A stretch of 32,187 nt of DNA, from contig JAFAUH010000188.1 of the NCBI GenBank assembly GCA_019243445.1, positions 1-32,187 on the forward strand, in the 5' to 3' direction. A program made the position numbers and the translations under genes. The notes beneath the pieces are model-generated. The model ran no database searches. It was given only the letters and a program-made list of their open reading frames with translations, and was not told where the DNA came from. The stretch comes from Streptomycetaceae bacterium (GTDB lineage Bacteria; Actinomycetota; Actinomycetes; Streptomycetales; Streptomycetaceae). This document shows positions 7,514-15,969 of this stretch, one piece after another. Numbering within the stretch: the first letter of the stretch is position 1; every line of letters starts with the position of its first letter.

Positions 7514-9751
7514 ATGTTCACTTGGCTCGGCCAGTGGGTCTTACGACGCGCTCGACTGGTCCTGGTGCTCGTAGGTTTGGCCTTGGCCATCGCCACGACA
7601 CTGGCCACCGGTGCCATGGATGTGCTCAAAGTCGGCGGCTTCCTCGATCCCCACGCACAGTCAAGCCAGGTCACCCAGCTCATCGATACCCAGTTCGGCG
7701 GGAAGGTGAACCTGGTCTTCCTGGTCGAGGCCTCCCACGGTTCGGTGGACTCGCCCGCAGTACGGTGGGCCGGACAACGGCTCACCGGTCAGCTGGCCAG
7801 GGAGCCGGTTCTCACCAATGTGACTTCCTACTGGTCCGTCGGCAACCCGGCATTGAAGTCGGCCGACGGCAGATACGCGGTCATCGCCGCCCACCTCAGC
7901 GGGGATGAGAACACCGCTTTGCACCGCACCCTGCACCTCCACGACAAATACGCGGGCACCACCGGCCCGTTGAAGGTAGCACTGGGTGGCTGGCAGGGTG
8001 TCTACCGGGACATTTTTGTCAACGTTACGAAGAGTCTGGTGCTCGCCGAGACGATCGCCGTCCCGCTCACCCTGATCCTGCTGCTGGTCGTCTTCGGCAA
8101 TGTGGTATCGGCTCTGCTGCCGCTGGCCATCGGAATCTCCGCCATCGTCGGCACCTTCGGCCTGCTGCGCGTCCTGGGCAGCGTCTCGGACGTTTCGATC
8201 TTCGCCGCCAACGTCACCACCGCCCTCGGCCTTGGCCTGGGCATTGACTATGCCCTGCTGATCGTAGCCCGGTTCAGCGAACGCCTGGCCGCGGGCGACG
8301 AGGTACCGCAAGCCCTCCAGCACACCGTAAGCACGGCGGGGCGCACCATTTTCTTCTCCGCGACCATCGTCATGGCGGCCCTGGCCGCCATGCTGGTCTT
8401 CCCGCTGTACTTCCTGCGCTCGTTGGCCTACGCGGGCATGGGTGTCGTGGCCATCGCCGCCCTCGCCGCGCTGTTCGTCGCGCCGGCTCTGCTGGCGCTG
8501 CTCGGGCACCGGGTCAACCCTGGACGGCGCCGGGTAAAAGGTGGACGGCACCGGGCCATGAGGGGCCGGCACCGCACCACAGTTGGACGACTGCCGCGGA
8601 TGCGAGGCATTCAAGGCAGCGACACGCCGTTTTGGGCGTGGCTGGCGCGCGGAGTGAGCCGTCGACCGGTGATCACCACGCTCCCGGTGGTCGCGGCCCT
8701 GCTACTGGCGGCCAGTCCACTGCTGGGGGTTGTGTTCGGCACGCCAGACGAGCGGGTACTCAAGTCAGACGTGACCAGTCGACAGGTCACCACCATCCTC
8801 GATAAGGAGTTCAAGGGGATCGGCAGCGACACGGTAGAGGTAGTCGTCACGCCGCGAGTGAAAGACGCAGCACTCGCGGCGTACGCGTGGCGGCTGTCCC
8901 GACAGCCGGACGTCACTGCTGTGACCAGCAGCGTTGGTATCTACGCCGGAGGGCAGCAGGTATCCGGCCAGGCCGATCAGCGGCGGAGCAGTGCCCAAGC
9001 GCAGTGGCTGTCCGTCTCCACCGGTCTGGTGCAGAAGTCCGAACGGGCACTCGGTCTCGTCCAGCGGATCCGGGACGCGGCTGGCCCGGCGAGCACCCGG
9101 ATCTTTGTCGGCGGCACCGATGCCGAATTGATGGACACCCGGTCGGCCATCGGCTCCCGGCTGCCCCTTGCTGCTGCGATCATCATCGTCACCACCTTCG
9201 CGGTGCTCTTTTTGTTCACCGGAAGCCTGTTGCAGCCATTGCGTGCTCTGCTGCTCAACGGACTGGTGTTGGCCTCCACGCTCGGCGCGATGGTGTGGAT
9301 CTTCCAGCGGGGCCATCTGAAGAACGTGCTGGGTTTCACACCACAGCCGACCGACGCCACGGTGGCGGTCCTCATCTTTTGCGTGCTGTTCGGGCTCTCC
9401 ATGGACTATGAGGTATTCGTAGTGGCCCGCATCAAGGAGATGAGGCAGGGGGGTCTGGACACCGCGGCGGCGGTCGAGAGAGGGCTGGCGAAGACCGGCC
9501 GGATCGTCTCGACCGCCGCTGGACTGCTGGCGGTGAGCTTTCTGGCGTTCGTCAGTAGTTCGATAAATTTCATACAAATGTTTGGACTGGGTGCGGGATT
9601 GGCGATCCTCCTGGACGCGGCCATCGTCCGCGGAGTACTGGTGCCAGGGGCGTTCGCGCTGATGGGGAGGGCGGCTTGGTGGGCCCCTGGTTGGCTACGC
9701 GGTGTCGGGGACCGTTTCGCCCTGGTCGAGGAGGTGCCGGCCTCTTCTTGA
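7514..9751 (+). CDS. MMPL/RND-family transporter
   Basis: 745 residues with the MmpL layout: one N-terminal helix, a large extracytoplasmic domain (about 40-165), five helices, a cytoplasmic linker, then a second repeat of helix, domain and five helices. The proton-relay signatures are present in both halves: GLGIDYALLIVARF (about 238-251) and FGLSMDYEVFVVARIKE (about 619-635). Actinobacterial MmpL proteins export lipids and hydrophobic metabolites; its place 45 bases after a prenyltransferase suggests export or self-protection for the locus product. The ATG has AAGGAGG five bases upstream. Codon 10 is TTA (7541-7543). The linker after the sixth helix carries four basic heptad repeats (GRRRVKG, GRHRAMR, GRHRTTV, GRLPRMR). 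The 3' end overlaps the convergent gene by 57 bp. Confidence 0.9.
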   Translation: MFTWLGQWVLRRARLVLVLVGLALAIATTLATGAMDVLKVGGFLDPHAQSSQVTQLIDTQFGGKVNLVFLVEASHGSVDSPAVRWAGQRLTGQLAREPVLTNVTSYWSVGNPALKSADGRYAVIAAHLSGDENTALHRTLHLHDKYAGTTGPLKVALGGWQGVYRDIFVNVTKSLVLAETIAVPLTLILLLVVFGNVVSALLPLAIGISAIVGTFGLLRVLGSVSDVSIFAANVTTALGLGLGIDYALLIVARFSERLAAGDEVPQALQHTVSTAGRTIFFSATIVMAALAAMLVFPLYFLRSLAYAGMGVVAIAALAALFVAPALLALLGHRVNPGRRRVKGGRHRAMRGRHRTTVGRLPRMRGIQGSDTPFWAWLARGVSRRPVITTLPVVAALLLAASPLLGVVFGTPDERVLKSDVTSRQVTTILDKEFKGIGSDTVEVVVTPRVKDAALAAYAWRLSRQPDVTAVTSSVGIYAGGQQVSGQADQRRSSAQAQWLSVSTGLVQKSERALGLVQRIRDAAGPASTRIFVGGTDAELMDTRSAIGSRLPLAAAIIIVTTFAVLFLFTGSLLQPLRALLLNGLVLASTLGAMVWIFQRGHLKNVLGFTPQPTDATVAVLIFCVLFGLSMDYEVFVVARIKEMRQGGLDTAAAVERGLAKTGRIVSTAAGLLAVSFLAFVSSSINFIQMFGLGAGLAILLDAAIVRGVLVPGAFALMGRAAWWAPGWLRGVGDRFALVEEVPASS
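8521..8604 (+). repeat. 21-bp imperfect tandem repeat inside the exporter gene
   Basis: Four consecutive 21-bp units (starting at 8521, 8542, 8563, 8584) begin TGGACGGC/GGGCCGGC/TGGACGAC and encode seven-residue units each starting Gly-Arg. The copies have diverged but period and frame are kept, giving a strongly basic segment of about 28 residues in the cytoplasmic linker between the two transporter halves. Confidence 0.65.
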
Positions 9752-11449
9752 GGTGGAGAGCGCGGGCAGTGAGGTTATTGTCGACCTGGGAACGCGAGGT
9801 GACGTCCCTGGTGCTGCGTCCCCGCAGGGAGTGCCCCGCGGGATCCGATAGCTCCCCCCAATGCGGAACACCCCGGCATCTCGGGCCCGAAGCCGAGTCC
9901 ATTCCCCCTCCCGCTCCAGACATCCTGGACCACCGCTCACGCCCAACCACGGTGACCACGCCACACGTACCAGGAACGACCCTGCCTCGGGGACACGCAC
10001 CCGCAACTCGCCCTGGCCCGCCCGCGCCACCGTCGACGGCGCCGACGTCAGCGGCACCGCGTCCGCGACGGCGTACATGCGCCAGTGCGCGTCCCGCCAG
10101 ACCGGTCGCAGCCACGGCTGCCCGGCCATGACGATCCGTGCTTCCGCGGCTGCCGCGCTGTCGGGCGCGGCGTCGGGAAGTACCACATACGTCACCGCCC
10201 ATCTCCGCAGCCATGCGTGATACGTCGCAGGCGTGAGCTTTCCGTCGTAGAAGACCGGGTTGCGTTCGACATCGAGCTGGCGGTTCCAGCCCCGCGCGAG
10301 ATCGACGTACGGGCTCAGACCCGCCGACTCCCAGTGGGTTTTGGCAGCCACAGCCTCGACGCGTCCCCGGTCGGCACCCAGCCTCCCCAACTCGACGATC
10401 AGTGGCTTGGCGTACTCGGACCAACTCGCCGCGGATGCCGTACTGACCAGATCCTGCACCGGTTTTACCACCTGCCAGCCCGCAGCGAAGACAAACGCCA
10501 GCAAGACCGCGAGTCTTTGCCTGCCATGCGGGAGCGCCGGCACTGCCGCAAGCAGCACCATCGCGGCGAACAGCAGTGCCAGCCGCTCCACGTTGCTGCC
10601 GATCGGCGACGGGACCGCGAGCGTGAGCAGGTCGCCGGCAATGTAGACCCAGGCCCCGGCCCGCACCGGCCGCCAGGACTTCGGCGCCCACACGGCGATG
10701 GGCAGCGCCGTCGCAGCCACGAGCGCCGCACCGCCGACCGAAAACGGCTGCACACCGTAGAAGGGGAAAAGCAGCGTGGCCACCCCGACCACCAGCGGGG
10801 GGCCGGCCAGCAGCGCGAACGACTCCTTGCGACGTCCCGTCAGAAACAGTGCGACCCCTGCGACCAGCAGGAACAACCCAGCTACCGGGCTGGAGCACGC
10901 CGCAATGACCCCGAGCACGAAAGCACCGACGTTACGCGCGAAGCGCCCGCCGACGCTCTCGTACACCACCAGGGTGGCCGCCAGGCCGAAGAGCACGCCG
11001 ACACTGAAGGTGATGCGCCCCGACGCGGTGTCGCAGGAAAGCGCGAACGCGCCCCACACCGCGGGGTACAGCGGACGATCGATACCCGAACGCATCAGCA
11101 GGCGTGCCAGCACCGCGGCTGAGAAGATCCCGGCCATGACCGCCGTGGTGCGCACCCCCAGCCACGCCATGAGATAGGGGGTGAGCACGCTGTAGGAGAC
11201 GGGGTGCATCCCGCCGTACCACGACAGGTTGTACGCCGAACCGGGGTGTGCGCCGACGAACTCGGCCCATGCGTACTGCGCTGCCATGTCGCCGCCGTCG
11301 GTGGCGAAGAACACCGCCCAGAGCAGGTGCAGCACGGCGGCCACGAGCACTGCCGCAACTACTGGGTGGCGCAACCAGTACAGCGGCCGTGGGACGACCG
11401 GTGACGGTGTCAAACAAGCAGCGTGCGGGGATGACTCAAGGGCGTTCAT
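9695..11449 (-). CDS. Polytopic membrane protein, GT-C-like architecture, function unknown
   Basis: 584 residues. The first about 320 residues form some ten hydrophobic helices; the rest is a soluble domain with beta-rich segments. The first extracytoplasmic loop after helix 1 has acidic residues (FFATDGGDMAAQYAWAEF) followed by SAYNLSWYGGMHP, a layout reminiscent of GT-C glycosyltransferases that use polyprenyl-phosphate sugars, but I cannot name a family and no catalytic residue is proven. The last about 35 residues are Ser/Arg/Pro-rich and overlap the convergent exporter gene by 57 bp, suggesting recent extension of one of the two 3' ends. The ATG at 11449 has no clear ribosome site. Whether it belongs to the isonitrile locus is open; it has no TTA codon that I found. 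Confidence 0.6.
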   Translation of the reverse strand: MNALESSPHAACLTPSPVVPRPLYWLRHPVVAAVLVAAVLHLLWAVFFATDGGDMAAQYAWAEFVGAHPGSAYNLSWYGGMHPVSYSVLTPYLMAWLGVRTTAVMAGIFSAAVLARLLMRSGIDRPLYPAVWGAFALSCDTASGRITFSVGVLFGLAATLVVYESVGGRFARNVGAFVLGVIAACSSPVAGLFLLVAGVALFLTGRRKESFALLAGPPLVVGVATLLFPFYGVQPFSVGGAALVAATALPIAVWAPKSWRPVRAGAWVYIAGDLLTLAVPSPIGSNVERLALLFAAMVLLAAVPALPHGRQRLAVLLAFVFAAGWQVVKPVQDLVSTASAASWSEYAKPLIVELGRLGADRGRVEAVAAKTHWESAGLSPYVDLARGWNRQLDVERNPVFYDGKLTPATYHAWLRRWAVTYVVLPDAAPDSAAAAEARIVMAGQPWLRPVWRDAHWRMYAVADAVPLTSAPSTVARAGQGELRVRVPEAGSFLVRVAWSPWLGVSGGPGCLEREGEWTRLRARDAGVFRIGGSYRIPRGTPCGDAAPGTSPRVPRSTITSLPALSTSRRGRHLLDQGETVPDTA

Positions 11450-11673
11450 ATGACAACCATGCCTACCGTATCACAAAATTCTTACTCTCTGTAGCGATGT
11501 TTTACCTATTGTGATGAGTCGGGCTTCTGGCGGAAACCGCACGACGGTGCTGGACGGCGTGATGGCGCGGACGATCAATATGCTTGCCATAGCGCGATCC
11601 TGACCCCGCCGTGGCAACGCCCGGATGGGCCTGTCTCTACTTTCCGGGACGGGACTGTCGATAGAGTCAGTAC
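11450..11673. promoter_or_regulatory. Divergent intergenic region with leaderless promoter candidate
   Basis: 224 A+T-richer bases between the leftward membrane protein and the rightward peptidase operon. ATCACAA (11470-11476) and TTGTGAT (11509-11515) form a 7-bp inverted repeat. TAGAGT at 11662-11667 would serve as a -10 box placing the transcript start at or next to the A of the ATG at 11674; there is no ribosome site there, so a leaderless mRNA is likely. Confidence 0.4.
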
Positions 11674-12516
11674 ATGAAGATCCTCATCTCTGCTGACATG
11701 GAGGGCGCCACCGGCGTGACCTGGCCCGCTGATGTGCTGCCCGGCACTGAGCAGTGGCAGCGCTGCCGCAGGATGTTCACTTCCGACGTGAATGCGGCGA
11801 TCGCCGGCTTCTACGACGGCGGAGCCAATGAGGTGATGGTCAACGAGGCGCACTCGACCATGCGCAACCTGCTGCTCGAAGAGCTCGACGAGCGGGCGCG
11901 GATGCTCACCGGGCGGCACAAGGACCTGTCGATGATCGAAGGCGTGCAGCACGCACCGCCTCAGGGACCGGATGGGATCGCGTTCGTCGGTTATCACACC
12001 GGGGCAGGCAGCGAGGGCGTCCTTGCCCATACCTATCTCGCCAATTCCATCACTGGGGTGTGGGTCGACGGTGAACCGGCGAGCGAGGGCAGGCTGGGCG
12101 CGTTGGTGGCGGGGGAGTTCGGAGTGCCGGTGGTGCTGGTGACGGGCGACGATCGCACTGGGCTCGATGCACAGCGCTATGCGCCGCACGCGCGCACCGT
12201 GGCCGTCAAGGAGTACGTGTCGCGGTACGCGGCGGTATGCCGGCCACCGGCGCGCACCGCCGAGGAGATCCGGGCTGCCGCGAAGGAGGCGACAGCGCTC
12301 GCGACGCGTCATGCACCGGTATGTGGCGGGCCGTTCACCGTTGAGGTGGAGTTCGACGCCGCTCATCTGGTCGGAGCGGCGGCCGTTGTACCGACCGTCG
12401 AGCCGAGCGGGGAGCGCCGCGTGCGCTACACCGCAGCCACCATGTACGACGGCATCCGGTGCTTCAAGGCCGTGACCACCTTGGTCTCGGCAGCGGTCGA
12501 GGAGGCATATGGCTGA
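11674..12516 (+). CDS. M55-family D-aminopeptidase (DppA-like)
   Basis: 280 residues, matching the length of DppA. The N-terminal MKILISADMEGATGV carries the zinc ligands D8 and E10; H60 (NEAHSTMRN) and H108 (VGYHTG) correspond to further ligands known from Bacillus DppA. GVLAHTY (115-121) and VDGEPASEG (131-139) are also typical. The family removes N-terminal D-residues such as D-Ala from small peptides, so recycling of peptidoglycan fragments or other D-peptides is the usual idea. First gene of a four-gene operon; its 3' end overlaps the next start by 8 bp. No ribosome site precedes the ATG, pointing to leaderless translation. Confidence 0.88.
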   Translation: MKILISADMEGATGVTWPADVLPGTEQWQRCRRMFTSDVNAAIAGFYDGGANEVMVNEAHSTMRNLLLEELDERARMLTGRHKDLSMIEGVQHAPPQGPDGIAFVGYHTGAGSEGVLAHTYLANSITGVWVDGEPASEGRLGALVAGEFGVPVVLVTGDDRTGLDAQRYAPHARTVAVKEYVSRYAAVCRPPARTAEEIRAAAKEATALATRHAPVCGGPFTVEVEFDAAHLVGAAAVVPTVEPSGERRVRYTAATMYDGIRCFKAVTTLVSAAVEEAYG

Positions 12517-13873
12517 CATGGTGAGTGACGCACCGGGTGAGGAACAGGCACTCGAGGAAGTGGTCCGCTTCACCTCCGACCTGATCAGGATTGATACGAG
12601 CAATCGCGGCGGCGGTGACTGCGCCGAACGCCCGGCGGCGGAGTACGTCGCGGAACGCCTGGCCGAGGTCGGGATCGAACCGCGGATCTTGGAATCGGCG
12701 CCCGGGCGCGCCAATGTGGTGGCGCGCCTCGAGGGTTCGCAGCCCGACGCCGCAGGGCTGCTGGTGCACGGTCATCTGGACGTGGTACCCGCCGAGCTCG
12801 CGGAGTGGAGCGTGCACCCGTTCTCCGGTGAGATCCGCGAGGGGCTGGTGTGGGGCCGCGGCGCGATCGACATGAAGAACATGGATGCCATGGTGCTGGC
12901 CACGGTCCGTGCCTGGGCGCGTGAAGGCCGTCGGCCGCGCCGCGACATCGTCCTTGCCTTCACCGCCGATGAAGAAGACAACGCCGCCTTCGGATCCGAC
13001 TATCTGGTGCGCCAACACGCAGGCATCTTCGAGGGCTGCACCGAAGCCATCGGTGAAGCGGGCGCGTTCACCTTGCACGACGGCCCGCAAAGGCGGCTGT
13101 ATCCGATTGGCGCGGGGGAGCGCGGTACGGCGTGGCTGAAACTCACCGCACGAGGAAGACCAGGCCACGGCTCCAAGAGCAACAGTGAGAACGCCGTCAG
13201 CAGACTCGCCGCAGCCCTCACCCGCATCGCCGAGCACCAGTGGCCGATCCGGCTCACCCGGACCGTCCACGCAGCGCTCACCGAACTCGCCGCGCTCTAC
13301 GGCGTCGACCAGGCAGAGGTGCCGGAAGTATCCAATGCAGTGAATGGGGCGGATGGGGTGGACGTCGACGCCCTTCTGCCCAAGCTCGGGCCGGCCGCCG
13401 CGCTGATCGCACCGACGCTGCGTAACAGCGCCAACCCGACCATGCTGTCGGCCGGTTACAAGATCAATGTCATTCCCGGGAGCGCCACAGCTCACATCGA
13501 CGGCCGGATCGTGCCAGGCGGAGCAGAGGAGTTCACCGAGACGCTCGACCGGCTCACCGGCCCCCATGTCGACTGGGAGTTCCACCACCGGGAAGCCGCC
13601 CTGCAGGCACCGGTCAACTCGCCGACGTATGCGGCGATGTGCGAGGCCGTCGAGCACTTCGACCCCGGAGCACACACGATCCCGTATTGCATGGCGGGCG
13701 GCACCGACGCCAAACAGTTCTCCCGCCTCGGCATCACCGGTTACGGCTTCGCACCGCTCAAACTGCCCCCGGACTTCGACTATCAGGGGCTCTACCATGG
13801 CGTGGACGAACGGGTGCCTGTCGAGGCCCTGCACTTCGGCGTCCGTGTCCTCGACCGCTTCCTCAGCCGATGA
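12509..13873 (+). CDS. M20/M25/M40-family metallopeptidase
   Basis: 454 residues. Di-zinc site residues are visible: H89-L-D91 (LVHGHLDVVP), D121 (GRGAIDMKN), E155-E156 (FTADEEDN) and H430 near the C-terminus (YHGVDERV); a lid/dimerisation domain lies at about 205-330. The family covers acetylornithine deacetylase, dipeptidases and carboxypeptidases; substrate not readable. The ATG at 12509 lies three bases after GGAGG (12501-12505), which is tight; a second ATG at 12518 gives a spacing of 12, so three residues are uncertain. It overlaps dppA by 8 bp, so the two peptidases are probably translationally coupled and act on related peptides. Confidence 0.85.
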   Translation: MADMVSDAPGEEQALEEVVRFTSDLIRIDTSNRGGGDCAERPAAEYVAERLAEVGIEPRILESAPGRANVVARLEGSQPDAAGLLVHGHLDVVPAELAEWSVHPFSGEIREGLVWGRGAIDMKNMDAMVLATVRAWAREGRRPRRDIVLAFTADEEDNAAFGSDYLVRQHAGIFEGCTEAIGEAGAFTLHDGPQRRLYPIGAGERGTAWLKLTARGRPGHGSKSNSENAVSRLAAALTRIAEHQWPIRLTRTVHAALTELAALYGVDQAEVPEVSNAVNGADGVDVDALLPKLGPAAALIAPTLRNSANPTMLSAGYKINVIPGSATAHIDGRIVPGGAEEFTETLDRLTGPHVDWEFHHREAALQAPVNSPTYAAMCEAVEHFDPGAHTIPYCMAGGTDAKQFSRLGITGYGFAPLKLPPDFDYQGLYHGVDERVPVEALHFGVRVLDRFLSR

Positions 13874-13875
13874 AC

Positions 13876-13937
13876 CGGACGCCTCGGGCGAATCGGACGA
13901 CTCGGATGACTCGGACGCCCCGGACGACCCGGACAGG
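13876..13937 (+). repeat. 9-bp tandem repeat before the S9 peptidase start
   Basis: Six full units of consensus CGGACGACY plus a partial seventh run from just after the stop of the M20 gene to the ribosome site of the S9 gene. Some units differ by one to three bases. If the S9 protein began at the ATG at 13870 the repeat would encode Arg-Thr-Thr/Pro triplets. Confidence 0.75.
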
Positions 13938-13950
13938 AGGTTCGACAGCT

Positions 13951-15969
13951 ATGACCATGCGCACCGCACCGTACGGCACCTGGCAGTCCCCGATCGACGC
14001 CACGACGGCCGCGGCCCACAACGGCCGCGCAGATTTCGTCGGCACGGTCGGCGACGAAGTGTGGTGGACCGAGCCCAGGCCCGCGGAAAGCGGCCGGACG
14101 ACGCTGGTGCGCCGCCGCGCCGATGCCACACAGCAAAACGTGCTGCCCGCACCGTGGAACGTCCGAAGCCGGGTCATCGAGTACGGCGGTACCCCCTGGA
14201 CGGTGGTGCCTGGCGCCTCGGGCCCGCTGCTGGTCTTCGTCCACTTCGCCGACCAGCGGCTGTATGCGTACGAGCCCGACGCGCAGTACGGCGGGCCGCG
14301 GCCCCTCACCCCGCTGTCCCCGGTGGGCGGCGGGCTGCGCTGGGCCGATCCCCAGGTGTTTGTGGAGCGCGGCGAAGTCTGCTGTGTGCTCGAGGAATTC
14401 ACCGGCCAGGGACCGACGGATGTCCGGCGGGTCATCGCAGCGGTGCCACTCGATGGCTCCGCTGCCAAGGACCGGGCCGTGATCCGCGAACTCACCGATG
14501 ACACACACCAGTTCGTCACCGCCCCGCGGATCTCCCCGGACGGCCGCCGCGCCGCATGGCTGGTATGGGACCACCCGCGGATGCCGTGGGACGGTACCGA
14601 AGTAAAGATCGCCGAGGTGGATGACGGCAACTTCACCGGCGTCCGTACGCTCATCGGCGGCCCCGAGGAGTCGGTCGCCCAGATCGAATGGGCCCAGGAC
14701 GGCACCCTGCTCGCCGCCACCGACCGTACGGGGTGGTGGAATCTGCACCGCGTGGATCCGGTGACCGGTGAGGCCGTCAACCTCTGTCCGCGCGAAGAGG
14801 AGTTCGCCGGGCCCGGATGGCGCATCGGCTTGCGCTGGTTCGCGCCACTCGAAACACCACCCGAAGCACCTGAAGCACCACCCGAAGGCAGCCTGGTCGC
14901 GGTGCTCCATGGGCGGGGCGCCCAGCGGCTCGGCATCGTGGACACCACGACCGGCGAACTCACCGACGTGCCCGGACCGTGGACGGAGTGGGCTCCGACC
15001 CTCGCCACCAGCGGGATCAAGGTGACTGGCGTGGCGGCGAGCAGTACCACCGGATTCGAGGTCGTTGAGTTCGACGCCCGCACCGGCCGCGCCTGCGTGA
15101 TCGGCGCCCGGCATGCAGACACCGTCGGCTCCGGATTTTTGCCGCAGCCCGTGGCACGCACCTTCGACGGACCCGGTGGCCGCGAGGTGCACGCCGCCGT
15201 CCACCCGCCACGGAACCCGGAGTTCACCGCTCCTGACGGCGAGTTGCCGCCGTATGTCATCTGGGTGCACGGTGGCCCGACGAGCCGCGCCCCCTACGTC
15301 CTCGACTTGCAGATCGCGTACTTCACCTCACGCGGCATCGGCGTCGCCCAAGTCAACTACGGCGGTTCCACCGGCTACGGCCGTGCCTACCGCAACCGGT
15401 TGCGCGAGCAGTGGGGCGTTGTCGATGTGGAGGACTGCGCGGCGGTGGCGCGGGCGCTGGTCGCCGAAGGCACCGCCGACGGCGGCCGGTTGGCGATCCG
15501 CGGTGGCAGCGCCGGCGGCTGGACGACAGCCGCGTCGCTCGCCTCGACCGACGTCTACGCCTGCGGCACGATCAGCTATCCCGTCCTCGACCTGGTCGGC
15601 TGGTCCCAGGGCGGAGAGACCCATGACTTCGAGTCGCAATATCTCGAATCGCTTATCGGTCCCCTGCAGGCAGTCCCCGACCGTTACCGCGACCGCTCCC
15701 CGCTGACCCATGCAGACCAGGTCACCGTGCCATTCCTGATCCTCCAGGGTCTCGACGACGTGATCTGCCCGCCCGTCCAGTGCGAACGCTTCCTGGCCGC
15801 GATCGCCGACCGCCTCATCCCGCACGCCTACCTCACCTTCGACGGCGAAGGCCACGGCTTCCGCCGCAAGGAGACGATCGCCACCGCCCTCGAGTCCGAA
15901 CTCTCCCTCTACGGGCAGGTTTTCGGCTTCACGCCCCCTGGCGTGCCGCTGCTGGAGCTCACCAAATGA
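13951..15969 (+). CDS. S9-family (prolyl-oligopeptidase-like) serine peptidase
   Basis: 672 residues: an N-terminal beta-propeller (about 1-390) and a C-terminal alpha/beta-hydrolase domain. The catalytic Ser is S520 in GGSAGGW, the Asp is D603 in QGLDDVICP and the His is H635 in GEGHGF. WVHGGPTSR (about 434-442) is the usual oxyanion loop. These enzymes are acylaminoacyl peptidases or dipeptidyl peptidases acting on short peptides. The start at 13951 has GGAGG ten bases upstream; the ATG at 13870 overlaps the M20 stop as ATGA and would add 27 low-complexity residues, which I consider less likely. A Pro/Glu-rich direct repeat (TPPEAPEAPPEG) sits in the propeller. The stop overlaps the next start as ATGA. 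Confidence 0.85.
   Translation: MTMRTAPYGTWQSPIDATTAAAHNGRADFVGTVGDEVWWTEPRPAESGRTTLVRRRADATQQNVLPAPWNVRSRVIEYGGTPWTVVPGASGPLLVFVHFADQRLYAYEPDAQYGGPRPLTPLSPVGGGLRWADPQVFVERGEVCCVLEEFTGQGPTDVRRVIAAVPLDGSAAKDRAVIRELTDDTHQFVTAPRISPDGRRAAWLVWDHPRMPWDGTEVKIAEVDDGNFTGVRTLIGGPEESVAQIEWAQDGTLLAATDRTGWWNLHRVDPVTGEAVNLCPREEEFAGPGWRIGLRWFAPLETPPEAPEAPPEGSLVAVLHGRGAQRLGIVDTTTGELTDVPGPWTEWAPTLATSGIKVTGVAASSTTGFEVVEFDARTGRACVIGARHADTVGSGFLPQPVARTFDGPGGREVHAAVHPPRNPEFTAPDGELPPYVIWVHGGPTSRAPYVLDLQIAYFTSRGIGVAQVNYGGSTGYGRAYRNRLREQWGVVDVEDCAAVARALVAEGTADGGRLAIRGGSAGGWTTAASLASTDVYACGTISYPVLDLVGWSQGGETHDFESQYLESLIGPLQAVPDRYRDRSPLTHADQVTVPFLILQGLDDVICPPVQCERFLAAIADRLIPHAYLTFDGEGHGFRRKETIATALESELSLYGQVFGFTPPGVPLLELTK

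Noticed and set aside
9695-11449. Membrane protein as part of the isonitrile locus
   Set aside because: It is convergent, has no TTA codon that I found and has higher G+C. Cannot be excluded but not supported.
13870-13950. S9 peptidase starting at the ATGA overlap at 13870
   Set aside because: It would add 27 repeat-encoded Arg/Thr residues; the ATG at 13951 has a GGAGG site. Kept as an alternative only.
13792-15270. Long minus-strand open frames opposite the S9 peptidase
   Set aside because: High-G+C shadow frames; the plus-strand peptidase has clear catalytic motifs and codon bias.
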